Origin: Streptomyces sp. ISL-94
Lineage (GTDB): Bacteria > Actinomycetota > Actinomycetes > Streptomycetales > Streptomycetaceae
DNA: 64,000 bases
Assembly (NCBI RefSeq): GCF_018614075.1
Contig: NZ_JAGGOZ010000017.1
Span: forward strand, 1-64,000
Direction of reading: 5' to 3'
Positions 45,133 to 54,306 of this stretch are shown one piece after another. The stretch's first letter is position 1. Each line of letters begins with the position of its first letter. Under the pieces are notes generated by a model that worked only from the letters and a program-made list of their open reading frames with translations, had not been told where the DNA came from and searched no databases. The position numbers and the translations under genes are program-made.

Positions 45133-46410
45133 GTGATTGACCTCCGGCTGCTCCGTGAAGACCCTGACCGTGTCCGCGCCTCGCAGCGCGCCCGTGGAGA
45201 GGACGTCGAACTCGTCGACGCACTGCTCTCCGCCGACGAGCGCCGCAGGTCCTCAGGCATGCGCTTCGACGAACTGCGCAATGAGCAGAAGTCCCTGGGC
45301 AAGCTCATCCCCAAGGCCTCCCCGGAGGAGCGGGCGGAGCTGCTGAAGCGGGCCGAGCAGCTCAAGCAGGACGTCAAGGCGGCCGAGGCCGAGCAGAACG
45401 AGGCCGACGAGGCCGCCAAGAAGCTCCTGCTCCAGCTCGGCAACATCGTCCACGAGGACGTCCCGGTCGGCGGCGAGGAGGACTTCACCGTCCTGGAGAC
45501 GCACGGCACCATCCGCGACTTCGCCGCCGAGGGCTTCGAGCCCAAGGACCACCTGGAGCTCGGCGAATCGCTGGGCGCCATCGACGTCGAGCGCGGCGCA
45601 AAGGTGTCGGGCTCGCGCTTCTACTACCTCACCGGAGTGGGCGCCCTGCTGGAGCTGGCCCTGGTCAACGCCGCCATCGCGCAGGCCACCGAAGCCGGAT
45701 TCATCCCGATGCTCACCCCCGCCCTGGTCCGCCCGCGCGCCATGGAGGGCACCGGCTTCCTCGGCCAGGCCGCGGAGAACGTGTACCACCTGGAGAAGGA
45801 CGACTACTACCTGGTCGGCACCTCCGAGGTCCCGCTCGCCGCGTACCACATGGACGAGATCATCGACGGCGACAAGCTGCCGCTGCGGTACGCCGGCTTC
45901 TCGCCGTGCTTCCGCCGCGAGGCCGGTACGTACGGCAAGGACACCCGCGGCATCTTCCGCGTCCACCAGTTCGACAAGGTCGAGATGTTCTCGTACGTCG
46001 CGCCGGAGGAGGCCGAAGCCGAGCACCAGCGCCTCCTGGAGTGGGAGAAGCAGTGGCTGACCAGCCTGGAGCTGCCGTTCCAGGTGATCGACGTCGCCAC
46101 CGGTGACCTGGGCGCCTCCGCCTCCCGCAAGTTCGACTGCGAGGCGTGGATCCCGACCCAGGGCAAGTACCGCGAGCTGACCTCCGCCTCGAACTGCGAC
46201 GGCTTCCAGGCCCGCCGTCTGTCGATCCGCTACCGCGACGGCAAGAAGACCCAGCCGCTGTCCACGCTGAACGGCACGCTGTGCGCTGTGCCGCGCACGA
46301 TCGTCGCGATCCTGGAGAACCACCAGCAGGCCGACGGTTCGGTACGGGTGCCGCAGGTGCTCCGTCCGTACCTGGGCGGCCGCGAGGTCCTGGAGCCGAT
46401 CACCAAGTGA
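45133..46410 (+). CDS. serS: Seryl-tRNA synthetase
   Basis: 425 residues from GTG with GGAGG four bases upstream. The N-terminal antiparallel coiled coil ([40 protein letters not shown]) binds the tRNA long arm. The class II catalytic core has [15 protein letters not shown], motif 2 [21 protein letters not shown] and motif 3 [20 protein letters not shown]. Two tRNA-Ser genes also lie in this window. It overlaps the following HAD gene by GTGA. Confidence 0.97.
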   Translation: MIDLRLLREDPDRVRASQRARGEDVELVDALLSADERRRSSGMRFDELRNEQKSLGKLIPKASPEERAELLKRAEQLKQDVKAAEAEQNEADEAAKKLLLQLGNIVHEDVPVGGEEDFTVLETHGTIRDFAAEGFEPKDHLELGESLGAIDVERGAKVSGSRFYYLTGVGALLELALVNAAIAQATEAGFIPMLTPALVRPRAMEGTGFLGQAAENVYHLEKDDYYLVGTSEVPLAAYHMDEIIDGDKLPLRYAGFSPCFRREAGTYGKDTRGIFRVHQFDKVEMFSYVAPEEAEAEHQRLLEWEKQWLTSLELPFQVIDVATGDLGASASRKFDCEAWIPTQGKYRELTSASNCDGFQARRLSIRYRDGKKTQPLSTLNGTLCAVPRTIVAILENHQQADGSVRVPQVLRPYLGGREVLEPITK

Positions 46411-47219
46411 GCCCGGCCCCGTTCCCGTACAAGCTCGTCGCGACCGATCTCGACGGCACGCTGCTGCGTGGCGACGACACCGTTTCGGAACGCACCCGTG
46501 AAGCGCTCGCCGCGGCCACCGCGGCGGGCGCGGCCCACATCATCGTCACCGGCCGTGCCGTGCCGTGGACCCGGAGCGTGCTGGACGATCTCGGCTACAA
46601 GGGGATCGCCGTGTGCGGGCAGGGCGCGCAGGTCTACGACGCGGGCGCTCACCGGCTGCTGACCTCGGTGACGCTGGACCGGCAGCTCGCCGGCCTGGCG
46701 CTGTCGAAGATCGAGGCCGAGATCGGGCCGCTGGCCCTGGCGGCCAGCCGGGACGGGGTGGACGGCGACGTCCTGTTCGGGCCCGGCTACCAGGTGCAGG
46801 AGGGCCTCCCGGCCCTTTACCTGGAGGACACCGCCGCAGTGTGGACGGCTCCACTGAACAAGCTGTACATCCAGCACCCCGAGCTGGACGACGACACGCT
46901 CGTCAAGGCAGCCCGGGAGACCGTGGGCAGCCTGGTCGACATCGTGATGGCCGGTCCCGGCATAGTGGAGATCCTTCCGCTCGGACTGACCAAGGCCACC
47001 GGCCTCTCGCTGGCCGCGCGCCGGCTCGGCGTGAAGGCCGCGGAGACCATCGCCTTCGGCGACATGCCCAACGACATCCCGATGTTCGGCTGGGCAGCGC
47101 ACGGGGTGGCGATGGCCAACGCGCACGCGGAGCTGAAGGCGGTGGCCGACGAGGTGACGACCTCCAACGAGGAGGACGGCATCGCGGTGGTACTGGAGCG
47201 ACTGCTGGGCGCCCCGTAG
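46407..47219 (+). CDS. HAD-superfamily hydrolase, Cof subfamily
   Basis: 270 residues from GTG overlapping the serS stop. Motif [10 protein letters not shown], motif II IVTGR, a C2-type cap and motif [17 protein letters not shown] are complete, so it should be an active sugar-phosphate or nucleotide phosphatase. Co-transcription with serS is common in Streptomyces. A strong terminator follows. Confidence 0.9.
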   Translation: MSPAPFPYKLVATDLDGTLLRGDDTVSERTREALAAATAAGAAHIIVTGRAVPWTRSVLDDLGYKGIAVCGQGAQVYDAGAHRLLTSVTLDRQLAGLALSKIEAEIGPLALAASRDGVDGDVLFGPGYQVQEGLPALYLEDTAAVWTAPLNKLYIQHPELDDDTLVKAARETVGSLVDIVMAGPGIVEILPLGLTKATGLSLAARRLGVKAAETIAFGDMPNDIPMFGWAAHGVAMANAHAELKAVADEVTTSNEEDGIAVVLERLLGAP

Positions 47220-47241
47220 CCGCACGGCGCACAAGTACGAG

Positions 47242-47299
47242 AGGTCCGGGGCAGCCCGCGCCGGATGGCGCGCTCGAAGTGGCTGCCCCGGACCTTTTT
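47242..47299 (+). terminator. Strong intrinsic terminator after the serS-HAD operon
   Basis: A 15-bp stem AGGTCCGGGGCAGCC / GGCTGCCCCGGACCT with an inner hairpin (CGCGCC/GGCGCG) in the loop, followed by TTTTGTTG. It is the clearest terminator of the window. Confidence 0.9.
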
Positions 47300-47362
47300 G
47301 TTGCTCCCCGCACGACTCACTCTGCCCCTCGCAAACGCCCCGTACCAGCGAATTTCCGCGCG

Positions 47363-47902
47363 TCAGCCGTGGATCCGGCGGCGTCGCCAGTAGGCGGCCG
47401 TCACGACCGCGAGAAGCGGGCCCCACAGCACCAGCGGGGCGTAGCAAAGGGTCATGAGCCACCAGCCGGCCCCGGTGGGCGCCCCCGGCATCGCCATGGC
47501 CGTGCTCCAGTGGAAGGCACCTCCGACGGTGATGCAGGTGACGGCTACGGCCCCGAGCAAGGCGGGTGCGACGGCCGCGAGGGGCGGGATCCGGCGGCCC
47601 GCCAGCGAGGGGATCCAGCCGGGGACCACCTCGCCCCAGCGCTGTACGAGGCCGAGGGTGAGCAGGCCCAAACCCTCGGCGAAGGCGCTGAGGGCCACCA
47701 GGTAGAAGGACCACACGCCCGGGAAGAGTTCGGCCTCCAGTCCGCTGCCGACTCCCCAGCCGACGGGTATGCCGACCGCGATGGCGATCCGCCACAGGCC
47801 GCTGGGCAGGAGGGTGAGGGTGGCCCCATGGGCGGCCCAGCGGATCGGGCGGCTGACGGCGGGGACGGCGGGGGCAGCGGGAGTCGCGATGTGTGTGGTC
47901 AT
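47363..47902 (-). CDS. Hypothetical integral membrane protein
   Basis: 179 residues with four hydrophobic segments (GATLTLLPSGLWRIAIAVGIPVGWG, FYLVALSAFAEGLGLLTLGLV, PPLAAVAPALLGAVAVTCITVG, WWLMTLCYAPLVLWGPLLAVVTAAYW) and a basic C-terminus WRRRRIHG. No catalytic motif is visible. It is divergent from the sensor kinase pair and might be regulated by it, which is inference. Confidence 0.75.
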   Translation of the reverse strand: MTTHIATPAAPAVPAVSRPIRWAAHGATLTLLPSGLWRIAIAVGIPVGWGVGSGLEAELFPGVWSFYLVALSAFAEGLGLLTLGLVQRWGEVVPGWIPSLAGRRIPPLAAVAPALLGAVAVTCITVGGAFHWSTAMAMPGAPTGAGWWLMTLCYAPLVLWGPLLAVVTAAYWRRRRIHG

Positions 47903-48063
47903 CTTCCAAGTCCTGTTCAGGAGGCGGCTGGTGATGCCTCAAGCCTCTTCCGGCGGGCCCGCCGGGACCATCCGCCGATCAGCAGGTCCGCGGTGGCACG
48001 GTGGCGGCTGTCTCTGCCGAACGGCAGATGGCCGGCCTGGGCGTGCGCTCGTAGGGTCGGCCC

Positions 48064-49053
48064 ATGACCGGGAACCTGCGTGCCGTCTGTGCCCCGTTGC
48101 TGGCTTCGGCTGCCGTCGCCGGCATCGTCGCGTCGTTCCTGGGGGCGCCCGCGCCGTGGGTGCTGCTCTGGGCGTGTCTCCTGCTGCCGCTGCTGGCTCT
48201 GGTGCCCCGCTGGTCCCCGGTGCGTTCGGGGGCCGTCGCGGGCGCCCTGGGCGTGGCGGCCGTGGCGCTGTGGACGGTCCCGTTGGTGTGGGCGGACGGA
48301 TCGTGGCTGGAGGTCGGCGGGGCAGCGGCCTTCTGGGCGTTGCCGGCCTTCGGTGCGGTGGCTCTGGGCGGCCATCTGCGCCGACAGGTGGGCCTGACGC
48401 GGCAGGCCGTACGGGACGCACGGCGCGACCAGCAGCTGGAACTGGCGCGGGATCTGCATGACTTCGTGGCCCACGACGTGAGCGCCATCGTGGTGCAGGC
48501 CCAAGCGGCCCGGTTCGTGGCGGGCAGCGACCCCGAGCAGGCGGTCCGCGCGCTGGAGCGGATCGAGGCGGCGGGGCTCGCCGCTCTCGCCTGCATGGAC
48601 CGGACCGTGCACGCCCTTCGGGAGGCGGCCGGAGCGCAGTCCGCCTCGGTCCCGGGGACCTCCGAGCTGCCGAGGCTGGTGGAGCGCTTCGAGGGTGCGG
48701 TTCTGAAGGTCGATCCGGCAGCGGTACGGGAGCTGTCGCGGGAGGCGGACACCACCGCATACCGGGTGGCCGTCGAGGCCCTGACGAACGTACGCCGGCA
48801 CGCGCTGGGAGCGTCGGTGGTACGCGTCGGTCTGCGACGAGCCCCGGCCGGGATAGAGCTGAGCGTGACCAACTCCGCGCCGGCCCGGGGCGCGAGCGGG
48901 CTGCTGGGGCGGCGGCGTCGGGGCGGGACGGGGTTGGCGGGTCTGCGTGGGCGGGTGGAGGCGGCGGGCGGCACGCTGCGAGCCGGAGTAGGCGAGGACG
49001 GTGGGTGGCTGGTTTCGGCGGTGTTCCCGGCGGTGGCCGGTCCCAAGGGGTGA
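48064..49053 (+). CDS. NarL-type sensor histidine kinase (HisKA_3)
   Basis: 329 residues. Four to five membrane helices fill the first 110 residues, with no large extracytoplasmic domain. The phospho-acceptor motif is RDLHDFVAHDVSAIVVQAQAA. The ATPase N box VAVEALTNVRRHA and glycine box GGTGLAGLRGRVEAAGG are present, while G1 is shortened (LSVTNSAP). It probably senses within the membrane. Cognate regulator follows at once. Confidence 0.9.
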   Translation: MTGNLRAVCAPLLASAAVAGIVASFLGAPAPWVLLWACLLLPLLALVPRWSPVRSGAVAGALGVAAVALWTVPLVWADGSWLEVGGAAAFWALPAFGAVALGGHLRRQVGLTRQAVRDARRDQQLELARDLHDFVAHDVSAIVVQAQAARFVAGSDPEQAVRALERIEAAGLAALACMDRTVHALREAAGAQSASVPGTSELPRLVERFEGAVLKVDPAAVRELSREADTTAYRVAVEALTNVRRHALGASVVRVGLRRAPAGIELSVTNSAPARGASGLLGRRRRGGTGLAGLRGRVEAAGGTLRAGVGEDGGWLVSAVFPAVAGPKG

Positions 49054-49063
49054 TCATGACGGC

Positions 49064-49708
49064 GTGACCACACGCATCCTGATAGCCGACGACCAAGAGG
49101 ACATCCGCAGCGGTTTCCGGCTGATCCTGGATTCACAGCCGGACATGACCGTGGTGGGGGAGGCGGGGGACGGGGAGAGCGCGGTGGAGCTCGCCCGCGA
49201 ACTGCGGCCGGACGTGGTGCTGGCGGACATCCGGATGCCGCGGCTGGACGGGCTGGAGGTGACCCGGCTGCTGGCGCCGCAGACCCGGGTGGTGGTGGTG
49301 ACCACCTTCGATCTCGACGAATACGTGCACACCGCGCTGCGCAACGGCGCCTGCGGCTTCCTGCTGAAGCGGTCGGGTCCGGCGCTGCTGATCGAGGGTG
49401 TGCGGGCGGCGATGGCCGGGGACACACTGATCAGTCCACAGATCACGGTGCGGCTGCTGAGCCGGCTGACGCAGGCGGGTCCGGTGTCGCGGTCCGCAGC
49501 GCATCCGCTGACGGAGCGGGAGCTGGAAATCGTACGGCTGGTGGCACGGGGGCTGACCAACGCCGAGATCGGCGCGGAGCTGTTCATCACCGCGGGGACG
49601 GCGAAGACCCACATCGCGAACGTCCAGGCGAAGCTCGTAGTGCGGAACCGGGTGGGGATCGCCGCGTGGGCGTGGGAGCACGGCGTGGCGAGGGCGGAGC
49701 ACCGCTAA
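49064..49708 (+). CDS. NarL/FixJ-family response regulator
   Basis: 214 residues from GTG 49064. Receiver: ILIADDQEDIR, LADIRMPRLDG (phospho-Asp), VVTTFD and LLKRSGP (Lys). The C-terminal LuxR-type helix-turn-helix is LTERELEIVRLVARGLTNAEIGAELFITAGTAKTHIANVQAKL. It is ten bases from the kinase gene. Its 3' end overlaps the convergent rhomboid-like gene by 4 bp. Confidence 0.92.
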   Translation: MTTRILIADDQEDIRSGFRLILDSQPDMTVVGEAGDGESAVELARELRPDVVLADIRMPRLDGLEVTRLLAPQTRVVVVTTFDLDEYVHTALRNGACGFLLKRSGPALLIEGVRAAMAGDTLISPQITVRLLSRLTQAGPVSRSAAHPLTERELEIVRLVARGLTNAEIGAELFITAGTAKTHIANVQAKLVVRNRVGIAAWAWEHGVARAEHR

Positions 49709-50367
49709 CGAGGTTTCACGTGAAACAGGGACCGTGTTTCACGTGAAACAACGTGGCGGGTGAGCGGCCAGGCAAGCAGGCCGACCGCCAGCGAAATGGC
49801 GTGGCCAAGGTCGGTGAAGTTTCCGCCGGTGGCGAGGGGGAGACCGAAGAAGGCGACCGCCCCGGCCAGGTAGAACCATCTCCAGGGGCTGGGGAGCCGG
49901 TAGGTGAGGACGCCCACGGCGGCCGCGAGCCCGTAGCTGACGCCGATGTCGACGACGTGGGTCATGCTGCGCGGCGCGCGGTGGTCCTGGATGGCCGTCA
50001 GCAGGACCTTCTGGCTGACCAGGGTGGCCACGATGTGGGCGGTCGCGACGATCACGAGCCAGCGCAGGGTGCCGAGCCAGCGTTCGACGGGGGCGTGGAA
50101 GAGCTCGAAGAGCACGGCGTACAGGGCGAGCGAGGCTGGGCTCTCGATCCAGAAGGCGCTGCTGAGGAGGGCCCGGACGGGGTACTTGACGAGCTGGTGG
50201 ATATTGCTGCTGTTGCGGTGGAGCAGGACGCCCTCGACCTGGTCGGGCGCGATCACGACGATGACGCTCGTGACGGCGATGATCAGCAGCCAGATGTGTG
50301 TTCCGGGCGAGGAGCGTATCCAGGACCGCAGGGGCCTGGACGGCTCCGGCTCGGGGTGCTCGACCAT
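49705..50367 (-). CDS. Rhomboid-like membrane protein
   Basis: 220 residues with about six helices. A serine in IGVSYG (residue 144) and a histidine in DLGHAISLAVG (residue 189) are placed like the rhomboid Ser-His dyad. The canonical GxSG is GVSYG with one residue inserted, so protease activity is uncertain. The last 15 residues, HVVSRETRSLFHVKPR, are encoded almost wholly by two parS sites. It converges on the response regulator gene with a 4-bp overlap. Confidence 0.75.
   Translation of the reverse strand: MVEHPEPEPSRPLRSWIRSSPGTHIWLLIIAVTSVIVVIAPDQVEGVLLHRNSSNIHQLVKYPVRALLSSAFWIESPASLALYAVLFELFHAPVERWLGTLRWLVIVATAHIVATLVSQKVLLTAIQDHRAPRSMTHVVDIGVSYGLAAAVGVLTYRLPSPWRWFYLAGAVAFFGLPLATGGNFTDLGHAISLAVGLLAWPLTRHVVSRETRSLFHVKPR
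49713..49726. promoter_or_regulatory. parS: parS site 6
   Basis: Perfect GTTTCACGTGAAAC five bases beyond the response regulator stop and inside the 3' end of the rhomboid-like gene. Confidence 0.92.
49736..49749. promoter_or_regulatory. parS: parS site 7
   Basis: Perfect GTTTCACGTGAAAC, 23 bp start to start from site 6 (about two helical turns), also within the rhomboid-like coding sequence. Confidence 0.92.
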
Positions 50368-50460
50368 GCACCGATGATGCCCCGCGAAGGTGTGCCCCGC
50401 CTGGCCGGTGGGCCGGGCGGGGCACAGCTTCGCGCAGGGTGCGTCGGGGCGGGAGTGGGC

Positions 50461-51180
50461 CTACTCCTCACCGGCCAGGGTGAGGCGGCGCAGCTTCTGG
50501 CCGGCGTAGACGGTGGCGCCGACGGTGACCACGGAGAGCAGGACCACAGCGGTGGGCAGGCCGACCGTGGCATCGACGTATCCCTCGCCCGCGACCTTCT
50601 CGGCGAGGGAGAGGGCCCACTGCTGGACGCTGAGGGTCTTGGCGCCGGAGACCAGGCTGCCGAAGAGCGATTCCCAGATCAGGGCGTAGACCAGGCCGAA
50701 GACGACCGCGTGCCGGCTCACGGTGCCCAGCAGCAGGAACAGAGCGCTGTAGGCGATCGAGGCGACGAGGGCGGCGACCGTGTAGGCGACGGCGATCTGC
50801 TGGCCGTTGCCGTTGAGGATGAAGCCGGCGATCAGGGTGGGAATGGCGGAGAAGGCCATGGTGACGGCGATCGCGACGATCAGCTTGGTCATGATGATCG
50901 TCGGCCGCTTCACCGGCTTGGAGAGCAGGTAGACGATCGATCCGTCGTCGATCTCGGGGCCGATGGCGCCGGTGCCGGCGATGACGCCGATCAGCGGGAC
51001 CATCGTGGCGAGGGCGAAGCCGCCGAGCAGGTCGGCGGCGACCTTGTCGTCGACCCCCGTGAGCGCGCGGACGGCGATCGAGATGACGATCAGCAGGGCG
51101 GGCAGCAGGAAGAGGATCAGCGCCCGGCGGCGGCCGAGCAGGGCCCGGTAGGTGAGCCGGGCAACGGTGGGGTTGTACAT
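50461..51180 (-). CDS. ABC-2 transporter permease
   Basis: 239 residues with six membrane helices (ALILFLLPALLIVISIAVRAL, GFALATMVPLIGVIAGTGAIG, TMAFSAIPTLIAGFIL and others). EIDDGSIVYLLSKPVKRPTIIMTKL is the conserved cytoplasmic loop of NosY/ABC-2 permeases. It is the last gene of a four-gene operon, 14 bases after its ATPase. Confidence 0.88.
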   Translation of the reverse strand: MYNPTVARLTYRALLGRRRALILFLLPALLIVISIAVRALTGVDDKVAADLLGGFALATMVPLIGVIAGTGAIGPEIDDGSIVYLLSKPVKRPTIIMTKLIVAIAVTMAFSAIPTLIAGFILNGNGQQIAVAYTVAALVASIAYSALFLLLGTVSRHAVVFGLVYALIWESLFGSLVSGAKTLSVQQWALSLAEKVAGEGYVDATVGLPTAVVLLSVVTVGATVYAGQKLRRLTLAGEE

Positions 51181-51194
51181 GGGTGCCAGCTCCT

Positions 51195-52106
51195 TCAGGC
51201 TGCGACGAGGTAGGAGAAGACCGACTCGAGGGACTCGTCGGAGGGCGAGACCGTCAGCAGCCGGATGCCGTGCGCGCGGGCGACCTGCGGCAGCAGCTCG
51301 GTGAAGCGCCCGAAGTCCACGGCCTGGACGCGCAGGGCGCCTTCGTTGAGGTCGACCTCGATACCGGCCGTGGACGGGTCGGCGATCAGGGCCGCGGCGA
51401 GGGCCCGGTCGTCGGAGGAGCGGATGAGGTAGCGGTGCGGGCGGTCCGTCATCAGGCGGCGGATCTTGCGGAAGTCGCCGGAGGCGGCGTGCCGGCCGGC
51501 GACGACCACCTCGATGTGGGAGGCGAGCTGCTCGACCTCCTCCAGGATGTGCGAGGAGAACAGGACGGTGCGGCCCTCGTCGCCCATGCGCCGCAGCAGG
51601 TCCATCAGCTGCATGCGCTGGCGCGGGTCCATGCCGTTGAAGGGCTCGTCGAGGAGCAGGACGGACGGGTCGTGGACCAGCGCGGAGGCCATCTTCACGC
51701 GTTGGCGCATGCCCTTGGAGTACGTGGAGATCTTGCGGTCCTGGGCGTACTCCATCTCGACGGTGGCGAGCGCCCGCTGGGCCGCCGCGTCGTCGAGCCC
51801 GTGCAGCTCGGCATTGGCCACGACGAACTCCCGGCCGGTGAGGAAGTCGTACATCGCCTCGCGCTCGGGCACGACGCCGATCTGCTTGTAGACCTCCTCG
51901 TTGCGCCAGATCGGCGCGCCGTCGAGGGTGACGGTGCCCGTGGACGGTGCCAGGAAGCCGCCCATCATGTTGATGAGCGTGGACTTGCCCGCGCCGTTGG
52001 GGCCGAGGAGTCCGGTGACGCCGGGGCCGATGCGCATGGTCACGTCGTTGACGGCGACGACGTTCCCGAACCAGCGGGAGGTGTGGTCGATGTCCAGAAT
52101 GCTCAT
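51195..52106 (-). CDS. ABC transporter ATP-binding protein
   Basis: 303 residues. Walker A GPNGAGKST, Q-loop GVVPE, signature YSKGMRQR, Walker B VLLLDEP and H-loop SSHILEEVE are intact. The C-terminal extension (EVDLNEGALRVQAVDFGRFTELL) is the usual regulatory domain of ABC-2 exporters. It pairs with the permease downstream; substrate unknown. Confidence 0.92.
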   Translation of the reverse strand: MSILDIDHTSRWFGNVVAVNDVTMRIGPGVTGLLGPNGAGKSTLINMMGGFLAPSTGTVTLDGAPIWRNEEVYKQIGVVPEREAMYDFLTGREFVVANAELHGLDDAAAQRALATVEMEYAQDRKISTYSKGMRQRVKMASALVHDPSVLLLDEPFNGMDPRQRMQLMDLLRRMGDEGRTVLFSSHILEEVEQLASHIEVVVAGRHAASGDFRKIRRLMTDRPHRYLIRSSDDRALAAALIADPSTAGIEVDLNEGALRVQAVDFGRFTELLPQVARAHGIRLLTVSPSDESLESVFSYLVAA

Positions 52107-52155
52107 GGGCGCAGCCCATTCCTTAGAGGGGTGGTGGCGGGCGACGGGTGGGCGG

Positions 52156-53043
52156 TCACAGCCCCGCCTTCCGGTAGCGGGCCATCAGGGCGGCGTAGGA
52201 GCCGGCGATGAGGCCGAGGATGACGAGCAGGTAGACGAGGCCGGTGCCGGCCGAGGGACCCTCGCCGCCGGGGAAGGCGGAGGTCGCGCCGAGGAACGCC
52301 GTCTGGAAGCCGTCGATCAGGGTGATCGGGGAGAACAGGCCCAGCCAGTCGATGGCTCCGGCGTTCCCGGTGTTGTAGGAGATGCCCTGGACGGCGGTGA
52401 CCGCACCGTACGGGATGAGCAGCACGGCGATGATCGCAGCGACACCGAACCCGCGGCGCGGGGTGAGCGCCGCCATGACCAGGCCCAGCCCCGCGAAGAG
52501 AAGCGACAGCAGCAGCACCGACACGAGTCCCTGCCCGAATCCCTTGGTCTGGTCGCCGAAGTCGAACTTCGCCAGCAGCGAGCCGATCCACATGATCAGC
52601 AGCGGGGTGGCGGTGAGGATGAACAGCGCCGAGGCCATGGCGGCGTACTTGGCGACGACGTAGTCGACCCGCTCGATGGGCCGCGAGAAGTAGAGCGGCA
52701 CGGTCTTGAAGCGCAGGTCGCGGGAGACCGACTGGGGCGCTTGGGAGGCGAGGTAGAGGCCGATGACCACCTGGGTGGTCAGGGCGTACGTCGTGTACTT
52801 GATCGGCAGTTCGGTGGAGCCGGGGACGGCGATGGCCACCGCGACGAGGATCAGTGCGGGAACGCACATCACCGCGAAGAGGATCATCGGCAGGACCTTG
52901 GACTTGGCGGAGCGGCCGAGTCCGTAGGCGCCGCGCAGGGACTGCGAGAACAGCGACTTGCGGGCGTAGGCGCGGCCGAGCCGGGGGCCGTCGTAGGACC
53001 GGTAGCCGATGTTGTGGATCTGGGTCGAGGTGTCAGGCGCCAT
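52156..53043 (-). CDS. ABC-2 transporter permease
   Basis: 295 residues. A soluble N-terminus (IHNIGYRSYDGPRLGRAYARKSLFSQSLRGAYGLGRSAKSK) precedes six helices, with SRDLRFKTVPLYFSRPIERVDYVVAKY as coupling loop. Its start overlaps the upstream ATPase gene by 11 bp, indicating tight coupling. Confidence 0.9.
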   Translation of the reverse strand: MAPDTSTQIHNIGYRSYDGPRLGRAYARKSLFSQSLRGAYGLGRSAKSKVLPMILFAVMCVPALILVAVAIAVPGSTELPIKYTTYALTTQVVIGLYLASQAPQSVSRDLRFKTVPLYFSRPIERVDYVVAKYAAMASALFILTATPLLIMWIGSLLAKFDFGDQTKGFGQGLVSVLLLSLLFAGLGLVMAALTPRRGFGVAAIIAVLLIPYGAVTAVQGISYNTGNAGAIDWLGLFSPITLIDGFQTAFLGATSAFPGGEGPSAGTGLVYLLVILGLIAGSYAALMARYRKAGL

Positions 53044-54022
53044 CGGAACCGGCTCCCTTCTGCTGGATGGGCCGCGAGGGCTGGTCGTTGTCACGGAAGA
53101 CCTCCGCGATGTGGTGGCGGCGCTGTTCCATGCGGACCAGGCCGATGCCCAGGTCGGCGACGGTGTCGCGGACGGTGTCGTACGTGTCCTCGCCCGTGGC
53201 CTCGACGAGGAGGATGTGTCCGGCACCGGGCAGGCCCTGCTCCTCGGCGATGTGGAGGGTGATGCCCGCTTCGGTGAGCGCCTTGCGCAGGGCGGCGGTG
53301 CCGTCCGGGTGGGCGTCGGAGTCGGTGACCTCGACCGCGAGGGTCGTGGTGATCTGGGTGAAGTCGCTGGTGGAGCTGGAGCGCAGCAGCTTGCCGCCGT
53401 CGACGACCACGACGTGGTCGCAGGTCCGCTCCAGCTCGCCGAGGAGGTGGGAGGTGACCAGGACGGAGATGCCGAAGTCCGTGTGGATACGGCGGATCAG
53501 GCCGAGCATCTCGTCGCGGCCGACCGGGTCCAGACCGTTGGTCGGCTCGTCGAGGAGGACCAGCTGAGGGTCGTGGACGAGGGCCTGGGCGAGCTTGACG
53601 CGCTGCTTCATGCCCGTGGAGTAGCCGCCGATGGGGCGGTAGCGCTCCTCGTACAGCCCCACGTGGCGCAGGGTGTCGGCCGTGCGCTCACGGGCCGCCG
53701 TCGGCGGGAGGCCGGACATGCGGGCCATGTGGACGACGAACTCGGTGGCCGAGACGTCGGGCGGCAGGCAGTCGTGCTCGGGCATGTACCCGACGCGTTC
53801 ACGGATGGCGCTGCCATGCGTGGCGACGTCGAGACCGAGCACGGCGGCACTGCCCTCGGTGGCGGGGGACAGTCCCAGCAGGATCTTGATCAGCGTGGAC
53901 TTGCCGGCTCCGTTGGCACCCACGAGGCCGGTCACACCAGGCCCGATGTCCAGGGAGAGCCGGTCGAGCGCGGTCACTCGGGGGTACCGCTTGCTCAGGC
54001 TTTCGGTCGCGATGACAGTCAC
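53033..54022 (-). CDS. ABC transporter ATP-binding protein
   Basis: 329 residues; first gene of the operon. Walker A GANGAGKST, signature YSTGMKQR, Walker B LVLLDEPTNGLDP and H-loop TSHLLGELE are complete, and a regulatory C-terminal domain follows. The operon ATPase-permease-ATPase-permease encodes two related exporters or one four-protein complex. Related arrangements export peptides or lipids in actinobacteria, but nothing here fixes the substrate. Confidence 0.92.
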   Translation of the reverse strand: MTVIATESLSKRYPRVTALDRLSLDIGPGVTGLVGANGAGKSTLIKILLGLSPATEGSAAVLGLDVATHGSAIRERVGYMPEHDCLPPDVSATEFVVHMARMSGLPPTAARERTADTLRHVGLYEERYRPIGGYSTGMKQRVKLAQALVHDPQLVLLDEPTNGLDPVGRDEMLGLIRRIHTDFGISVLVTSHLLGELERTCDHVVVVDGGKLLRSSSTSDFTQITTTLAVEVTDSDAHPDGTAALRKALTEAGITLHIAEEQGLPGAGHILLVEATGEDTYDTVRDTVADLGIGLVRMEQRRHHIAEVFRDNDQPSRPIQQKGAGSDGA

Positions 54023-54201
54023 AGGCCCGACGTTAGTGGCGCAGGCCGGGCCGATCGTCAGACTTGGAGCGGGATCCCGTCTCCGCCTTCAGGACTACGG
54101 ACCCTGACGTAAGGCTGATGTGAAGGAGCGATCCGGGCTGACGCGGGCGGGCTGACACGGGCCGTCCTGATGCAGGGCCGTCCTATGCGGACCGGACAAG
54201 T

Positions 54202-54210
54202 TTGTCCACA
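54202..54210 (+). promoter_or_regulatory. Single perfect DnaA box
   Basis: TTGTCCACA about 100 bp upstream of the M24 peptidase-like gene, matching the Streptomyces consensus. Confidence 0.5.
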
Positions 54211-54306
54211 GGTCTGTGCACGGCCCTTGACGTGATCTCCAGTCATTGTCACATTCATCAGTGTCAAGTTACGGGCGCGTACGGCTACAACGGACGGACG
54301 GCTGGC

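Noticed and set aside
49753..51213. 486-codon plus-strand frame opposite the rhomboid-like and ABC permease genes
   Set aside because: Repetitive Gly/Asp/Glu/Gln composition typical of antisense of membrane genes in GC-rich DNA.
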